Counted from the stretch's first letter, positions 45,733 through 54,702 are shown. The stretch is 64,000 bases of DNA from Paenibacillus wulumuqiensis (GCF_000971965.1 NZ_LAQP01000004.1:124001-188000), one strand, 5' to 3'. Program-made: numbers and translations. The notes: generated from the letters alone by a model not told the origin.

Positions 45733-46392
45733 ATGACCAAACAGGCATTGATCGTCAGAGGCGGCTGGGAAGGACACCAGCCGGTAGAAGTATCCGAGTT
45801 ATTCGCCGAATGGCTTAGAGCGGAAGGTTTTGAGGTAGAGATATCCGATACACTGGATGCATTTCTGGACGAGGAGAAGCTGAAGCAGCTGAATCTGATC
45901 GTCCCGGTCTGGACAATGGCGGAGATTACGGATGAGCAGCTGCAGCCGGTGCTGCGTGCTGTCGCTTCCGGTGTAGGACTCGCCGGCTGTCACGGCGGCA
46001 TGTGCGATTCGTTCCGCAACAGCGTCGATTGGCAATTTATGACCGGATCGCAATGGGTCGCCCATCCATTCAATGATGGTGTCGAGTATGAAGTGCAGAT
46101 GGTCAAGTCGGCGGACAGTCCGCTGATTGAGGGCATTGCCAACTTTACCGTCAAGTCGGAACAGTATTATCTGCATGTCGATCCGGCTGTACATGTACTC
46201 GCTACGACAACTTTTGTGATCAGTGACAGCCCTCATTCGGCCAATGGCGAAGTTCGTATGCCGGTCGTCTATACGAAGCGCTGGGGCGATGGCAAAGTCT
46301 ATTACAACTCGCTTGGTCACCAGGCCAATATTTTCGATATTCCGGAAGCCAAAGAACTGATGCGCCGCGGACTGCTGTGGGCAGCACGCTAA
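45733..46392 (+). CDS. ThuA-like domain protein (sugar utilisation)
   Basis: 219 aa. GGWEGHQPVEVSELFAEWLRAEGFEVEIS, GLAGCHGGMCDSFRNSVDWQFMTGSQWVAHP and RWGDGKVYYNSLGHQ are typical of ThuA family proteins, a class I amidotransferase-like fold linked to trehalose and related disaccharide use. RBS AGGAGAATGAGC. Followed after 28 nt by a Gfo/Idh/MocA oxidoreductase gene, a common pair. Substrate cannot be read from sequence. Confidence 0.85.
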   Translation: MTKQALIVRGGWEGHQPVEVSELFAEWLRAEGFEVEISDTLDAFLDEEKLKQLNLIVPVWTMAEITDEQLQPVLRAVASGVGLAGCHGGMCDSFRNSVDWQFMTGSQWVAHPFNDGVEYEVQMVKSADSPLIEGIANFTVKSEQYYLHVDPAVHVLATTTFVISDSPHSANGEVRMPVVYTKRWGDGKVYYNSLGHQANIFDIPEAKELMRRGLLWAAR

Positions 46393-46420
46393 TTAGACGA
46401 GGGAGAGGGGATTATTCATT

Positions 46421-47524
46421 ATGGATAAAATCAAAATCGGCCTGATTGGCTGCGGAACCATCAGCGATATTTATTTGCAGAATCTAACGCATACATTTGT
46501 CAATACGGAAGTGTATGCCTGTGCCGATCTCAATCCCGACAAAGCCAGCCAGGCAGCGGAAAAATACGGTATACCGCACATATGGACAGCGGATGAGATT
46601 ATAGCAAGCGAAGAGATCCAGATCGTGGTGAATCTGACGACACCGCAGGATCATTTCGAGATTTGCCGTCAAGCGCTGGAGGGCGGCAAGCATGTGTATG
46701 TGGAGAAGCCATTGTCCCTGTCACCCGAGCAGGGCAGTGAACTGGTGAGACTGGCGGAGGAGAAAGGACTACTGCTTGGCGGAGCACCGGATACGTTCCT
46801 CGGTGCCGGACTGCAGACCTGCCGCAAGCTGATCGATGACGGATTTATCGGAGAGCCGCTATCGGCGACTGCCTTTATGGTCAATCATGGGCATGAGAGC
46901 TGGCATCCGGCACCGGAATTTTACTACAAAAAGGGCGGCGGTCCCATGTACGATATGGGCCCTTATTATCTGACTGCCCTGATTTCGCTGCTGGGGCCGG
47001 CGGAACTGGTAAGCGGTATGACCCGCACTTCATTTGCCCAGCGTACGATTACGAGTGAACCGAAGTTTGGCCAGGTGATCGATGTGGAGGTGCCGACGCA
47101 TATTGCAGGCACAATCCAGTTCCGCAGCGGTGCGATTGCAAGCATGATCACCAGCTTTGATGTATGGAGCAGCACCCTGCCGTATATTGAGATCTATGGT
47201 ACGCTGGGAACGATGCTTGTACCGGACCCGAATACCTTTGGCGGTCCGATCCGTCTGCGCCCTGCCCAGGGCAGTGAATTTATGGAGATTCCGGCGGTTC
47301 ATCAATATGAAGAGAACAGCCGAGGGATCGGTATCTCGGATATGGCGGATTGTATTCTCCATGGAGGCACTCCACGTGCGAATGGGCAGATGACCAATCA
47401 TGTGCTGGAGATTATGTATGCTTTTCACAGCAGTGCAGAGTCACGCCGTTATGTTGAACTGACGACTACCTGCGAACAGCCGCAACCGCTGTCATATGGG
47501 CTGGTAAATGGATACCTGCGCTGA
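46421..47524 (+). CDS. Gfo/Idh/MocA-family oxidoreductase
   Basis: 367 aa. N-terminal Rossmann fold (KIGLIGCGTISDIYLQNL) with the conserved EKP motif (HVYVEKPLSL), and the C-terminal alpha/beta domain with GGGPMYDMGPYYLTALISLLGPAE. It should oxidise or epimerise a sugar or inositol-like substrate with NAD(P). It forms an operon with the ThuA-like gene, controlled from the divergent AraC regulator. Terminator not obvious. Confidence 0.9.
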   Translation: MDKIKIGLIGCGTISDIYLQNLTHTFVNTEVYACADLNPDKASQAAEKYGIPHIWTADEIIASEEIQIVVNLTTPQDHFEICRQALEGGKHVYVEKPLSLSPEQGSELVRLAEEKGLLLGGAPDTFLGAGLQTCRKLIDDGFIGEPLSATAFMVNHGHESWHPAPEFYYKKGGGPMYDMGPYYLTALISLLGPAELVSGMTRTSFAQRTITSEPKFGQVIDVEVPTHIAGTIQFRSGAIASMITSFDVWSSTLPYIEIYGTLGTMLVPDPNTFGGPIRLRPAQGSEFMEIPAVHQYEENSRGIGISDMADCILHGGTPRANGQMTNHVLEIMYAFHSSAESRRYVELTTTCEQPQPLSYGLVNGYLR

Positions 47525-47526
47525 AG

Positions 47527-47781
47527 CTAAACAGAGCGTCTGGCTGAAGCAAACGACAGCAGCGTATAGAGAATGATATGGATACAACAGCGGTATCGGA
47601 CGTACGCTAATTTTTTCATCAAAAATGAACTTTTCTGCTGACCATCCGAGAGATATTCGCTTTTCATATTATCACTCAGTAGGAGTCCATTTGTTGAATA
47701 GTAAGGATTGCCGAAAGCGGCAGCTGGCATGATGGCTGCTGCTTTTTGATGTGTATTTTTTTCCATATTAATAGGATTCAT
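47527..47781 (-). CDS. Doubtful small reverse ORF
   Basis: 84 aa from ATG 47781 or 79 aa from a second Met. A weak AGAGGT lies 11 nt upstream. The sequence (MEKNTHQKAAAIMPAAAFGNPYYSTNG, then LAYVRYRCCIHIILYTLL) has no recognisable domain. It occupies an otherwise empty spacer. It may be a small peptide gene or chance. Confidence 0.25.
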   Translation of the reverse strand: MNPINMEKNTHQKAAAIMPAAAFGNPYYSTNGLLLSDNMKSEYLSDGQQKSSFLMKKLAYVRYRCCIHIILYTLLSFASARRSV

Positions 47782-48075
47782 TATTATAGAAACCTCTGCT
47801 GCAGCAATCTAATCAGCAGACTAGGATGATTTTTATGTAAAGCTGTTATTTATTACGTGTTATTGATTAAGCCGTCGGGTCATCCAAAAAGGCATACTGT
47901 CCGTTTCATGATATATCGGTTCATGTCCTGCATGCCCCTCATCCAAAAAAAGGTGAAACCAAAATCGAATTGCATTATGATGAATTTGGGGTAATAACTG
48001 AGACAGGTATCAGCGAGCAGCTGGATACAGGAATAATCCATCGACAGGATGGCCGATACAGAAAGGATGTTGATT
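47782..48075. other. Spacer before ung, no gene seen
   Basis: About 290 bp of mixed composition. No ORF with a credible RBS, no terminator and no strong promoter could be recognised apart from the RBS of ung (AAAGGATG). Confidence 0.5.
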
Positions 48076-48747
48076 ATGTTTGATAATGATTGGGATGATA
48101 TTTTGAAGGAGGAAATGGAGCAGCCCTATTTCCAGGAACTGATGAGCTGGCTGGATGCGGAGTATGAAGAGCATACCATTTACCCGCCAAGGGACTTGCT
48201 GTTTCAGGCGCTGCGTCTGACTCCATATGCGGAGGTCAAAGCGGTCATTTTGGGTCAGGACCCGTATCATGGTGCCGGTCAGGCTGAAGGACTCAGTTTC
48301 TCTGTGCAGCCGGGAGTTAAAATTCCGCCTTCACTGCGTAATATTTACATAGAGTTAAATGAAGATATTGGAGCGCCGATTCCGAATCACGGTTCGCTCG
48401 TTAGCTGGGGCAAGCATGGTGTACTGCTGCTCAATACGGCACTAACCGTACGCGCCGGACAGCCGGCTTCCCACCGGGGCAAGGGCTGGGAGCGATTTAC
48501 CGACACGATTATCCGACTGCTGAATGAGCGCAAGGAACCGATGGTGTTCCTGCTGTGGGGTAATCATGCGGCAGAAAAACAGACACTGATCAATACGGAG
48601 CATCATCTGGTGATCCGTTCGGCACACCCAAGTCCATTTGCCGCACGTAAGGGATTTTTCGGCAGTCGCCCGTTTTCACAAACCAATCAATTCCTGGAAA
48701 AGCATCAGATCGAGCCAATCGACTGGACAATTCCGCAGTTATCCTGA
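48076..48747 (+). CDS. ung: Uracil-DNA glycosylase (family 1)
   Basis: Excises uracil from DNA at the start of base-excision repair. 223 aa from ATG 48076 (RBS AAAGGATG); the longer frame from 48049 is disfavoured. The water-activating loop is VILGQDPYHGAGQAEGLSF, LLLNTALTV is the uracil-binding segment, and HPSPFAARKGFFG is the Leu/His loop region. All are standard family-1 motifs. A gene of unknown function follows after 12 bases. Confidence 0.96.
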   Translation: MFDNDWDDILKEEMEQPYFQELMSWLDAEYEEHTIYPPRDLLFQALRLTPYAEVKAVILGQDPYHGAGQAEGLSFSVQPGVKIPPSLRNIYIELNEDIGAPIPNHGSLVSWGKHGVLLLNTALTVRAGQPASHRGKGWERFTDTIIRLLNERKEPMVFLLWGNHAAEKQTLINTEHHLVIRSAHPSPFAARKGFFGSRPFSQTNQFLEKHQIEPIDWTIPQLS

Positions 48748-48758
48748 GGGGGTGGCAG

Positions 48759-49190
48759 ATGGAGGTGGAGATGATGAAGCACTGGGAAGGCAAAAAAGTC
48801 GTAATTACCCGGGATGATGAGTATCATTCCAGACTGTACGGTACCATACAGCATTGGGATATCGAGAAGAATCGGCTCATCCTGCAGCCGGGTTCGATTC
48901 ATATTCTGCTGAATGATATCCTTCATATCAAGGAGCTCAAAATGCTGCCCCAGGATCTTAATTCGGCAGCCTGGGAGCTGAATTCGGTCGGTTATCTGAT
49001 GAAGCAGCCGGTTCAGTTTGATAATGCCATTTTGTTCGGCTCCAAAGTCATGATCTGGAAAGACGATCAGCTGATCGAGCCATTTGCGCGGCTGGTCCGT
49101 CATAACCGGGAGCGGGTGATTCTCGATGATCATCGCACCTTCACCAAAGCAGATCATCAGTTTGTCGTACGCTCACGCAGGGGATGCTGA
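48759..49190 (+). CDS. Protein of unknown function downstream of ung
   Basis: 143 aa from the first ATG, or 138-139 aa from the internal Met pair at 48771-48774 that has GGAGGTGG upstream. KHWEGKKVVITRDDEYHSRLYGTIQHWDIEKNRLILQPGSIHILLNDILHIKEL suggests an N-terminal SH3-like barrel. No catalytic motif. Its proximity to ung implies co-transcription. A terminator follows. Confidence 0.7.
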   Translation: MEVEMMKHWEGKKVVITRDDEYHSRLYGTIQHWDIEKNRLILQPGSIHILLNDILHIKELKMLPQDLNSAAWELNSVGYLMKQPVQFDNAILFGSKVMIWKDDQLIEPFARLVRHNRERVILDDHRTFTKADHQFVVRSRRGC

Positions 49191-49225
49191 GCTGTATAAC
49201 TGTGCAATAAAACATAACCGTTCAC

Positions 49226-49262
49226 AGACTATCGTCTTTTATACAGGACGATAGTCTTATTT
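49226..49262 (+). terminator. Terminator after the ung operon
   Basis: AGACTATCGTC pairs perfectly with GACGATAGTCT around a 10-nt loop, then TATTTTG. Confidence 0.8.
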
Positions 49263-49370
49263 TGGAAATTAAATGGCTTTTTTTACATACAAACCTTCAT
49301 TCTATGTGTTATTCCTCCGATATTAATAGAGGATTGGATACAGACGATACTATACTAAGGGGAGAAATGA

Positions 49371-51260
49371 ATGACACGTACTGCTAAATTGGGGAATTGG
49401 ATGCTTGCACTAGTATTGGTCAGCACGATGCTCTTTCCAAGCGGAGTATTCGCGGCGGACACTACTGCGGTATCACTCAAGTTCGATGATAACAATACGC
49501 TGACCTTGTCACTTGAGGATGACGGACAGGAACTGAATGTATACACCGTTGACGGTTCAGGCAACACAACAGACGTATCCGACAAAGCAACATGGTCTAC
49601 CAGCAGTGCAGCTGTAGCTACCGTGAAATCCGGGCAAGTTACACCGGTAAGCGTAGGTACAACGACCATTACTGCCAAGTATGGCGACCTTGCTGCAACC
49701 AAGAAAGTGACAGTAACATCACCTTATACCGCTCTCGCACTGTCTCCGGCAGCTGGAACCAATGTAACCATTGGCGAACCTGTTGAGTTCACAGCAACAG
49801 CTACTAAGCAGGACGGAAGTACAGTAGACGTAACCGATAGTGTTACATGGTCTACATATGACATTAAAGTAGCCAAAGTAGTCGAAGGCAAAGTAACAGG
49901 AATCTCCCAGGGAACAACATCCCTTACGGCCAAATATGCAGGTCTCGTAGCAACGACCGATCTGTATGTACGCTCTTCCTTCCAGGGACTGATGCTGACT
50001 CCGGAAGATGATCAGATCATGTTCATTGGCCAGCAGCCGAAGCAGATTGTAGCTGAAGTAGGCGATGCCAGCCGTGTACCAACCAATGTCACTTCCAAAG
50101 TAACATGGACATCATCCAACCCGCTGAATGCTACAGTCGAGAATGGCGTACTGACCCCATGGGTAGAAGGTACGTCCACGATCAAGGCTCAATATGAAGA
50201 CTTTACCAAGACATTCAAAGTAACGGTCTACAAAACAATGACCAAAGTACAGGCAAACGTAGATTCGATCGACCTCGTAACCGGCGGATCGGCAGCATTG
50301 CCAAAAGTAACCGGTACAGCAGTGGACGGTACCACCAAGGACCTGTCCAAACTGGTGGACTGGACGATTGATAGCTCCATCGCATCCGTAACCACTACCA
50401 AACTGGAAGCCGAAGGCGAAGGCGACACCAATCTGGTCGGCAAAATCGGCGATATGACGGTAACCGTTCCGGTAAGCGTCAAAGCCAAAGCGCTGACACT
50501 GACACCGAGCGCATCCAGCCTGAGCATCGTGGTTGGATCTACAGCCAACCTGCCCAAAGTAGAAGCTGTCACTGCAGATGGTAATACCATCGATGTGACC
50601 GATGAAGTGGAGTGGACACTCAGCTCCGATAAAGCCCTTCTTCAGGAAGGAAAAATCAAGGCACTGGTCAAAGGCAGCACGTCTCTCAAAGGAACCTACT
50701 TGAACAAAAACGTGCGTGTAAGCATCAAAATGGAAAGCAAAATCAATTCCATCACGGCGACACCGGCGATCATTGACCTGAATGTGAACAAAAGCAAATC
50801 CATTATGGTTAAAGGCGTTTATGCCGATGGCAAAAAAGCAACACTGTCTTCCAAAATGAACTGGGTATCTTCCAATCCGGCAGTAGCTACTGTCAAAGGT
50901 GCCAGCGTTAAAGCGGTTGGTGTAGGTTCTGCTACACTGACAGGTTCATACCAGGGTCTGACAGCAACCGTTAAAGTAAATGTAACCTCCAAGCTCAAAA
51001 AGCTGACCCTGTCCGAAAAATCACTGAAGATGACTACCGGTGATGCCAAGACCGTTACCCTGACAGCCGAGTACGATACCGGTGAAATTGTCGATGTAAC
51101 CAAGGGTGCGATCTGGACGACCAGCAAAGTAACTGTAGCTACCGTAAAAGAAGGCAACATTACAGCAGTAGCCAAAGGATCGTCTTCGATCAAAGCTGAC
51201 TTCGGCGGCAAACACGTATCCATTAGTGTCTCTGTCAAAGATGTAGCAGCTGCGAAGTAA
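49371..51260 (+). CDS. Secreted multi-domain Big2 (bacterial Ig-like) surface protein
   Basis: 629 aa. Signal peptide MLALVLVSTMLFPSGVFAA with an Ala-type cleavage site, then roughly seven tandem Big2 domains of about 80-90 residues. Each repeats a pattern such as TWSTSSAAVATVKSGQVTPVSVGTTTITAKYGD. No sortase LPxTG motif, SLH domain or membrane anchor is visible, so it may be secreted or held by other contacts. Such proteins work in adhesion or wall structure. RBS AAGGGGAG. Ends before a strong terminator. Confidence 0.88.
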   Translation: MTRTAKLGNWMLALVLVSTMLFPSGVFAADTTAVSLKFDDNNTLTLSLEDDGQELNVYTVDGSGNTTDVSDKATWSTSSAAVATVKSGQVTPVSVGTTTITAKYGDLAATKKVTVTSPYTALALSPAAGTNVTIGEPVEFTATATKQDGSTVDVTDSVTWSTYDIKVAKVVEGKVTGISQGTTSLTAKYAGLVATTDLYVRSSFQGLMLTPEDDQIMFIGQQPKQIVAEVGDASRVPTNVTSKVTWTSSNPLNATVENGVLTPWVEGTSTIKAQYEDFTKTFKVTVYKTMTKVQANVDSIDLVTGGSAALPKVTGTAVDGTTKDLSKLVDWTIDSSIASVTTTKLEAEGEGDTNLVGKIGDMTVTVPVSVKAKALTLTPSASSLSIVVGSTANLPKVEAVTADGNTIDVTDEVEWTLSSDKALLQEGKIKALVKGSTSLKGTYLNKNVRVSIKMESKINSITATPAIIDLNVNKSKSIMVKGVYADGKKATLSSKMNWVSSNPAVATVKGASVKAVGVGSATLTGSYQGLTATVKVNVTSKLKKLTLSEKSLKMTTGDAKTVTLTAEYDTGEIVDVTKGAIWTTSKVTVATVKEGNITAVAKGSSSIKADFGGKHVSISVSVKDVAAAK

Positions 51261-51323
51261 GCACATTGACTGGATGGTACATGCCAAACAGCATAAACTG
51301 CCTGTAGATCATGAACAGGCGAA

Positions 51324-51359
51324 AAGAACCTCTGCTCTCCGGCAGAGGTTCTTTTTTTT
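51324..51359 (+). terminator. Terminator after the Big2 gene
   Basis: AAGAACCTCTGC pairs perfectly with GCAGAGGTTCTT around TCTCCG, followed by eight T. Confidence 0.9.
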
Positions 51360-51390
51360 GTATGGATACAGGCCAATAGACAAAGTTTCC

Positions 51391-51433
51391 TTGCCAAAAA
51401 GCAATAGAGAGTATAGAATAGGAACATATGTTC
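51391..51433 (+). promoter_or_regulatory. Promoter with LexA box for the LexA-like gene
   Basis: TTGCCA, 17-nt spacer, TAGAAT, and directly after it GAACATATGTTC (51422-51433), a perfect LexA site at the transcription start. Confidence 0.75.
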
Positions 51434-51473
51434 TTTATGTGAAGCCACACCTTTACAGCAGAGGAGGAGAATC

Positions 51474-51755
51474 ATGCTGGATGATTTTGAAAGGAAGCTG
51501 CTGCGCGTATTATTTAATTTCTTTGCCCGCCACCGCCGAATGCCGAGCTGGCGTGAACTGTCAGCGATGACATATCGCTCGGCGGATGAACTGGTACATA
51601 CCCTGAAGGCGCTGGAGAACCGGCAGTACATAGACTGGAATAACAAAAACGATCCATCAACCATCATCATGATCCAAGGCTGGGAGCGCCGGGAGAAGCG
51701 TCCGCGGACTACTACTGCACAGGTGACCGACTCTTCTTACTGGACACAGTACTGA
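51474..51755 (+). CDS. LexA-like DNA-binding domain protein without peptidase
   Basis: 93 aa, RBS GAGGAGGAG. Residues 4-70 (ERKLLRVLFNFFARHRRMPSWRELSAMTYRSADELVHTLKALENRQYIDW) follow the winged-helix layout of LexA's N-terminal domain. No Ser-Lys autoprotease domain follows; a short Arg/Thr tail ends the protein. The promoter bears a perfect LexA box, so the gene should be SOS-induced. It might compete with LexA for sites or bind its own. Function inferred. Confidence 0.65.
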   Translation: MLDDFERKLLRVLFNFFARHRRMPSWRELSAMTYRSADELVHTLKALENRQYIDWNNKNDPSTIIMIQGWERREKRPRTTTAQVTDSSYWTQY

Positions 51756-51851
51756 CCGAATCGGTAGGACTGCTATGGATTAGATAACGGATAGTATTTA
51801 TTGTATGCCTGCTTTGAGGTGTCTGGCTTTCTGGAATCAGCAAGTTAGATA

Positions 51852-51880
51852 TTGACAGCCCTTATCCGATTTGGTATATT
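51852..51880 (+). promoter_or_regulatory. Promoter of tRNA-Val
   Basis: TTGACA, 17-nt spacer, TATATT, 21 nt before the tRNA. Confidence 0.75.
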
Positions 51881-51900
51881 ACTTCTTGTGATTGTAATAC

Positions 51901-51972
51901 GACCTGTTAGCTCAGCGGGAGAGCACTATCTTGACAGGGTAGGGGTCAGTGGTTCGATCCCACTACAGGTCA
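51901..51972 (+). tRNA. tRNA-Val (GAC)
   Basis: Cloverleaf of 72 nt. Acceptor GACCTGT pairs with ACAGGTC. D arm GCTCAGCGGGAGAGC. Anticodon arm CTATCTTGACAGGGTAG with GAC. T arm GTGGTTCGATCCCAC. CCA not encoded. Confidence 0.95.
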
Positions 51973-51977
51973 TACCG

Positions 51978-52010
51978 AAAAGTCCTTGATTTCTCAAGGA
52001 CTTTTTTTAT
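51978..52010 (+). terminator. Terminator after tRNA-Val
   Basis: AAAGTCCTTGA pairs with TCAAGGACTTT, then T-run. Confidence 0.85.
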
Positions 52011-52018
52011 TTGTCTTT

Positions 52019-52579
52019 TTATTTATTCAAATGAAATGTTTGCAATTTAGGTTTAAACATAACAAACAACAATCGGCCCAGTAAGTTTTGAAACAGCTGT
52101 AGAAACTCGGTCTTGTTCAGTTCCGGGCCTTTTACCATTACTTCATAACATTCCCCCGCTTGAATCATACGATAAGCTGCATTCTTATATCCATTTTTCA
52201 GATAAAAGTCTTTACGTTTGACTCGCTGAGTATAGTTATCGGCAGTCGAATCAAGTTCTTCAATATTCAGCACCAGTCGGTGTTCGGGATAATCCGCTTC
52301 AATCATGGATAAAATGGTTTTGCCATAGCCTTTGGATCTTCTGGAAGCGTCGATAGCCAAATAGAATATAAAAGTAATATTGTTCCTGGAGAACATGTAG
52401 GCGAATCCAATAAATTCTTCGCGGTCATAATAAGCAACAAAATGTACACCTTCTTTTTTCGCTTTCCTCAATAAAACAATCATCGGAATTCGCTCTCTTT
52501 TTGGGAACGCTTTATGATAAAGTTTTTTTACAAGGTCCATATCTTCAAAATGGTTGTCAATTTTTCTGGTATCTAACAT
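52019..52579 (-). CDS. GNAT-family N-acetyltransferase
   Basis: 186 aa from ATG 52579 (AAAGGAG upstream); the longer frame starts before the RBS. LRKAKKEGVHFVAYYDREEFIGFAYMF, then FIFYLAIDASRRSKGYGKTILSMIEA with the acetyl-CoA loop (R-x-x-G-x-G) and DFYLKNGYKNAAYRM. The substrate is unknown. A second GNAT gene lies upstream on the same strand with about 80 bp between. Confidence 0.82.
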   Translation of the reverse strand: MLDTRKIDNHFEDMDLVKKLYHKAFPKRERIPMIVLLRKAKKEGVHFVAYYDREEFIGFAYMFSRNNITFIFYLAIDASRRSKGYGKTILSMIEADYPEHRLVLNIEELDSTADNYTQRVKRKDFYLKNGYKNAAYRMIQAGECYEVMVKGPELNKTEFLQLFQNLLGRLLFVMFKPKLQTFHLNK

Positions 52580-52662
52580 GGTGCCAAGTCTCCTTTGATA
52601 ATAATGATCTGTAACCAATCCGGTAAGACCATTTCATAATTGGCTGAGAATTTTGCGGCAGA

Positions 52663-53133
52663 TTATATCTTTTCTTCGTTTGTATGTCGGCTTCGTACCA
52701 TGACTTTTTCTCCATTGATATCCAGTTCACCATTAAATCGGAATCCAAATTTCTGATATAGATACAGAGCCCCGTGATTATCATCAAACAGGCTAAGATA
52801 AATGTCGCTTGCATCGTAAAGTCGATCCAGATAGCTAATTAAGGCATCCAGCATTAGGGTTCCCATTCCCTGACCTTGATATTGTTCATCGATCAGGAAG
52901 CGGTCCAGCCATACGCGCCCATTCATGCCTTCGCCCGGAAATCGTCCATACATGGCAAAGCCGACCAGTGCATCATCTGCATACAAGGCAGCCGGTTGAT
53001 AAAGGGAACAGTCCTGCGCTTCCTCGAGGCATTGGGCAGTATTCTCAATATAGGAAGTCTGGTGTTGAGCTACGCGGAGTGCCAAAACGGCAGAAAGATT
53101 ATCTGTAGTTACCTGTCTGATTTCTATTTTCAT
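52663..53133 (-). CDS. GNAT-family N-acetyltransferase (polyamine-type)
   Basis: 156 aa. QVTTDNLSAVLALRVAQHQTSYIENTAQCLEEA, VWLDRFLIDEQYQGQGMGTLMLDALISYL and ALYLYQKFGFRFNGELDINGEKVMVR resemble PaiA/BltD-like diamine and spermidine acetyltransferases. RBS not strong. The neighbouring GNAT is in the same orientation. A decayed MerR-type gene on the opposite side recalls the MerR-blt pairing of B. subtilis, but this is only suggestive. Confidence 0.85.
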   Translation of the reverse strand: MKIEIRQVTTDNLSAVLALRVAQHQTSYIENTAQCLEEAQDCSLYQPAALYADDALVGFAMYGRFPGEGMNGRVWLDRFLIDEQYQGQGMGTLMLDALISYLDRLYDASDIYLSLFDDNHGALYLYQKFGFRFNGELDINGEKVMVRSRHTNEEKI

Positions 53134-53236
53134 AGGATCACCTGATCGTTCTGGAGAGCAGAGAGTCTGTTCTCCTCAATTTGGAAGACATGATTTAGAA
53201 TAAGGTATACCGTAACCGGATAGTCAAGGGGGCACC

Positions 53237-53440
53237 ATGGAAAAAAGAAAAACGGAAGTGTATTTAATAACGGAGAATTTGCGCGTTTATGCAAGGTGAA
53301 CAAGCGAACGCTCTTTCACTATGATGAGATTGCAGTGAAAAATCCAGCAGACTATGTCTCCAAAATTACGATTGGAGTGACAGCGAACAGGTCCGATTGA
53401 GCACAGAAAACAGCAAGCGAAAGTGGCAGTATTTTGAATA
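53237..53440 (+). pseudogene. Decayed MerR-family regulator
   Basis: The frame FNNGEFARLCKVNKRTLFHYDEIAVKNPADYV matches the N-terminal HTH of MerR regulators (normally GEFAKLCKVNKRTLFHYDEIGLF). It has no start in frame; ATG 53238 is displaced by the A-run. After a second frame change it continues as YDWSDSEQVRLSTENSKRKW and stops. The effector domain is missing. Confidence 0.7.
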
Positions 53441-53508
53441 AAAAAATAGCCAAACTTGAAATCGAGCATATACCTTTTCATAATAGAAAACAAAGGAGGG
53501 AGAGCTGC

Positions 53509-53751
53509 ATGGCTGAACAAGCGTACGCATATATTGACCGGACTGCTGGACAGGTATTCCATGTACTGACCGACTATACACTGGCTCAGCGGGAAGCGAG
53601 AGATCGGGTGATTGAATATCGTGGTGAGCATGAAGGAGGCTACCCGGTTGCCGATCAACGGCAGCTCATTATCTATACCGGGCAGCGGATCGAGAAAGAC
53701 AATTATCCGATTCCGCTTTATATTCAGGCAGCGATTGACGCACTCGGTTGA
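53509..53751 (+). CDS. Small protein, unknown
   Basis: 80 aa from ATG 53509, supported by AAGGAGGGAG; the longer frame from 53434 is inside the MerR remnant. AEQAYAYIDRTAGQVFHVLTDYTLAQREARDRVIEYRGEHEGGYPVADQRQLIIYTGQRIEKDN is soluble and mixed. No family recognised. Confidence 0.65.
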   Translation: MAEQAYAYIDRTAGQVFHVLTDYTLAQREARDRVIEYRGEHEGGYPVADQRQLIIYTGQRIEKDNYPIPLYIQAAIDALG

Positions 53752-53865
53752 TGGAGAATGATTATTTTGCCAGCTCCCGGTAGCGGGGGCTTTTTGCTTT
53801 GTGTATAATGGACTTTTGGAACACAGGTAATTGCACACAATGTAAAGTAAAGGAGCTAACATCAT

Positions 53866-54174
53866 ATGGGTCAGCGTTACCGAATTACCCGGGAAATGCA
53901 GCAGGAAGGCAGCGCCCAGCAGCCAATTACGCTGGAAGAATGCAAAGCTTATTTTGAACTGCAGCCTGATATTGTATACACACCGGTCTTCACGGTCAAA
54001 GGAGAAGCCACCATGTCGATTGAGGGTGACTTTTTCCTCTGGGAGACAGAAGGGGCTACGATTCCTTTCCGTCATTTTGACGGCGATCTGTATGTCTCCG
54101 GCATGAATGAAGCCGTTATTCCCAAAATGATCGAAATTGCCAGCGCGCTGCGTGCGGATATTGCTGAGGATTGA
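53866..54174 (+). CDS. Small acidic protein, unknown
   Basis: 102 aa. GQRYRITREMQQEGSAQQPITLEECKAYFELQPDIVYTPVFTVKGEATMSIEGDFFLWETEGATIPFRHFDGDLYVSGMNEAVIPKMIEIASALRADIAED is probably an alpha/beta fold. RBS AAAGGAG. No known function; monocistronic, with a terminator about 80 nt downstream. Confidence 0.65.
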   Translation: MGQRYRITREMQQEGSAQQPITLEECKAYFELQPDIVYTPVFTVKGEATMSIEGDFFLWETEGATIPFRHFDGDLYVSGMNEAVIPKMIEIASALRADIAED

Positions 54175-54256
54175 TAAAGTGCAGGCTCAGTTTCCTGACA
54201 GACTCTGGGCTGGCAACATGAAAGACGAGATTGGAATTTATATAATTGATGCAGAG

Positions 54257-54284
54257 AAGCTCCTGTACAACAGGGGCTTTTTTG
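54257..54284 (+). terminator. Terminator
   Basis: AAGCTCCTGT pairs with ACAGGGGCTT around ACA, followed by T-run. Confidence 0.8.
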
Positions 54285-54420
54285 CATCTTCTTTTATAAA
54301 AAACTACTAATAGAAACTACCAACTCCCCAAAAAATAATTAAAAAAATTCGCAAATAACTGTTTGAAATTTACAGCTGCGGGGTGATATTAGATAGACAG
54401 CGAAATTATATTTTGGAGGC

Positions 54421-54588
54421 ATGAGAAACGTGGAAAACAGAAACGAACAGTATGGCTTTGACATAGAAAACGAAATGGATTCCTTTATTATGCAGGTGAG
54501 CCAAATCGTTAAAAACCGTGATAACTCGGATCTGGCAGTACGAGGCAAAGTGACTCAACTCCTCAGCCAGTACATGGAAACCAACTAA
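54421..54588 (+). CDS. Short helical protein (55 aa), unknown
   Basis: A small ORF with TTGGAGG directly upstream; GTG 54430 would have better RBS spacing. The sequence starts MRNVENRNEQYGFDIENEMD and ends LLSQYMETN. It is charged, probably helical, with no Cys or signal peptide. A terminator lies 70 nt after it. No family recognised; the RBS and the amphipathic pattern suggest it is real. Confidence 0.5.
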   Translation: MRNVENRNEQYGFDIENEMDSFIMQVSQIVKNRDNSDLAVRGKVTQLLSQYMETN

Positions 54589-54658
54589 ACCAACAATTTA
54601 ATATAGCATTGATCCGGAGGACATTTCCTCTGAAATGAATGATGTATGTAACGGACAG

Positions 54659-54702
54659 CGTGCAGGCTCAGGTATCCATGGATATCCGGTCTGCACGTTT
54701 TT
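54659..54702 (+). terminator. Terminator after the 55-aa gene
   Basis: CGTGCAG pairs with CTGCACG and GGTATCC with GGATATCC inside, then TTTTT. Confidence 0.75.
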
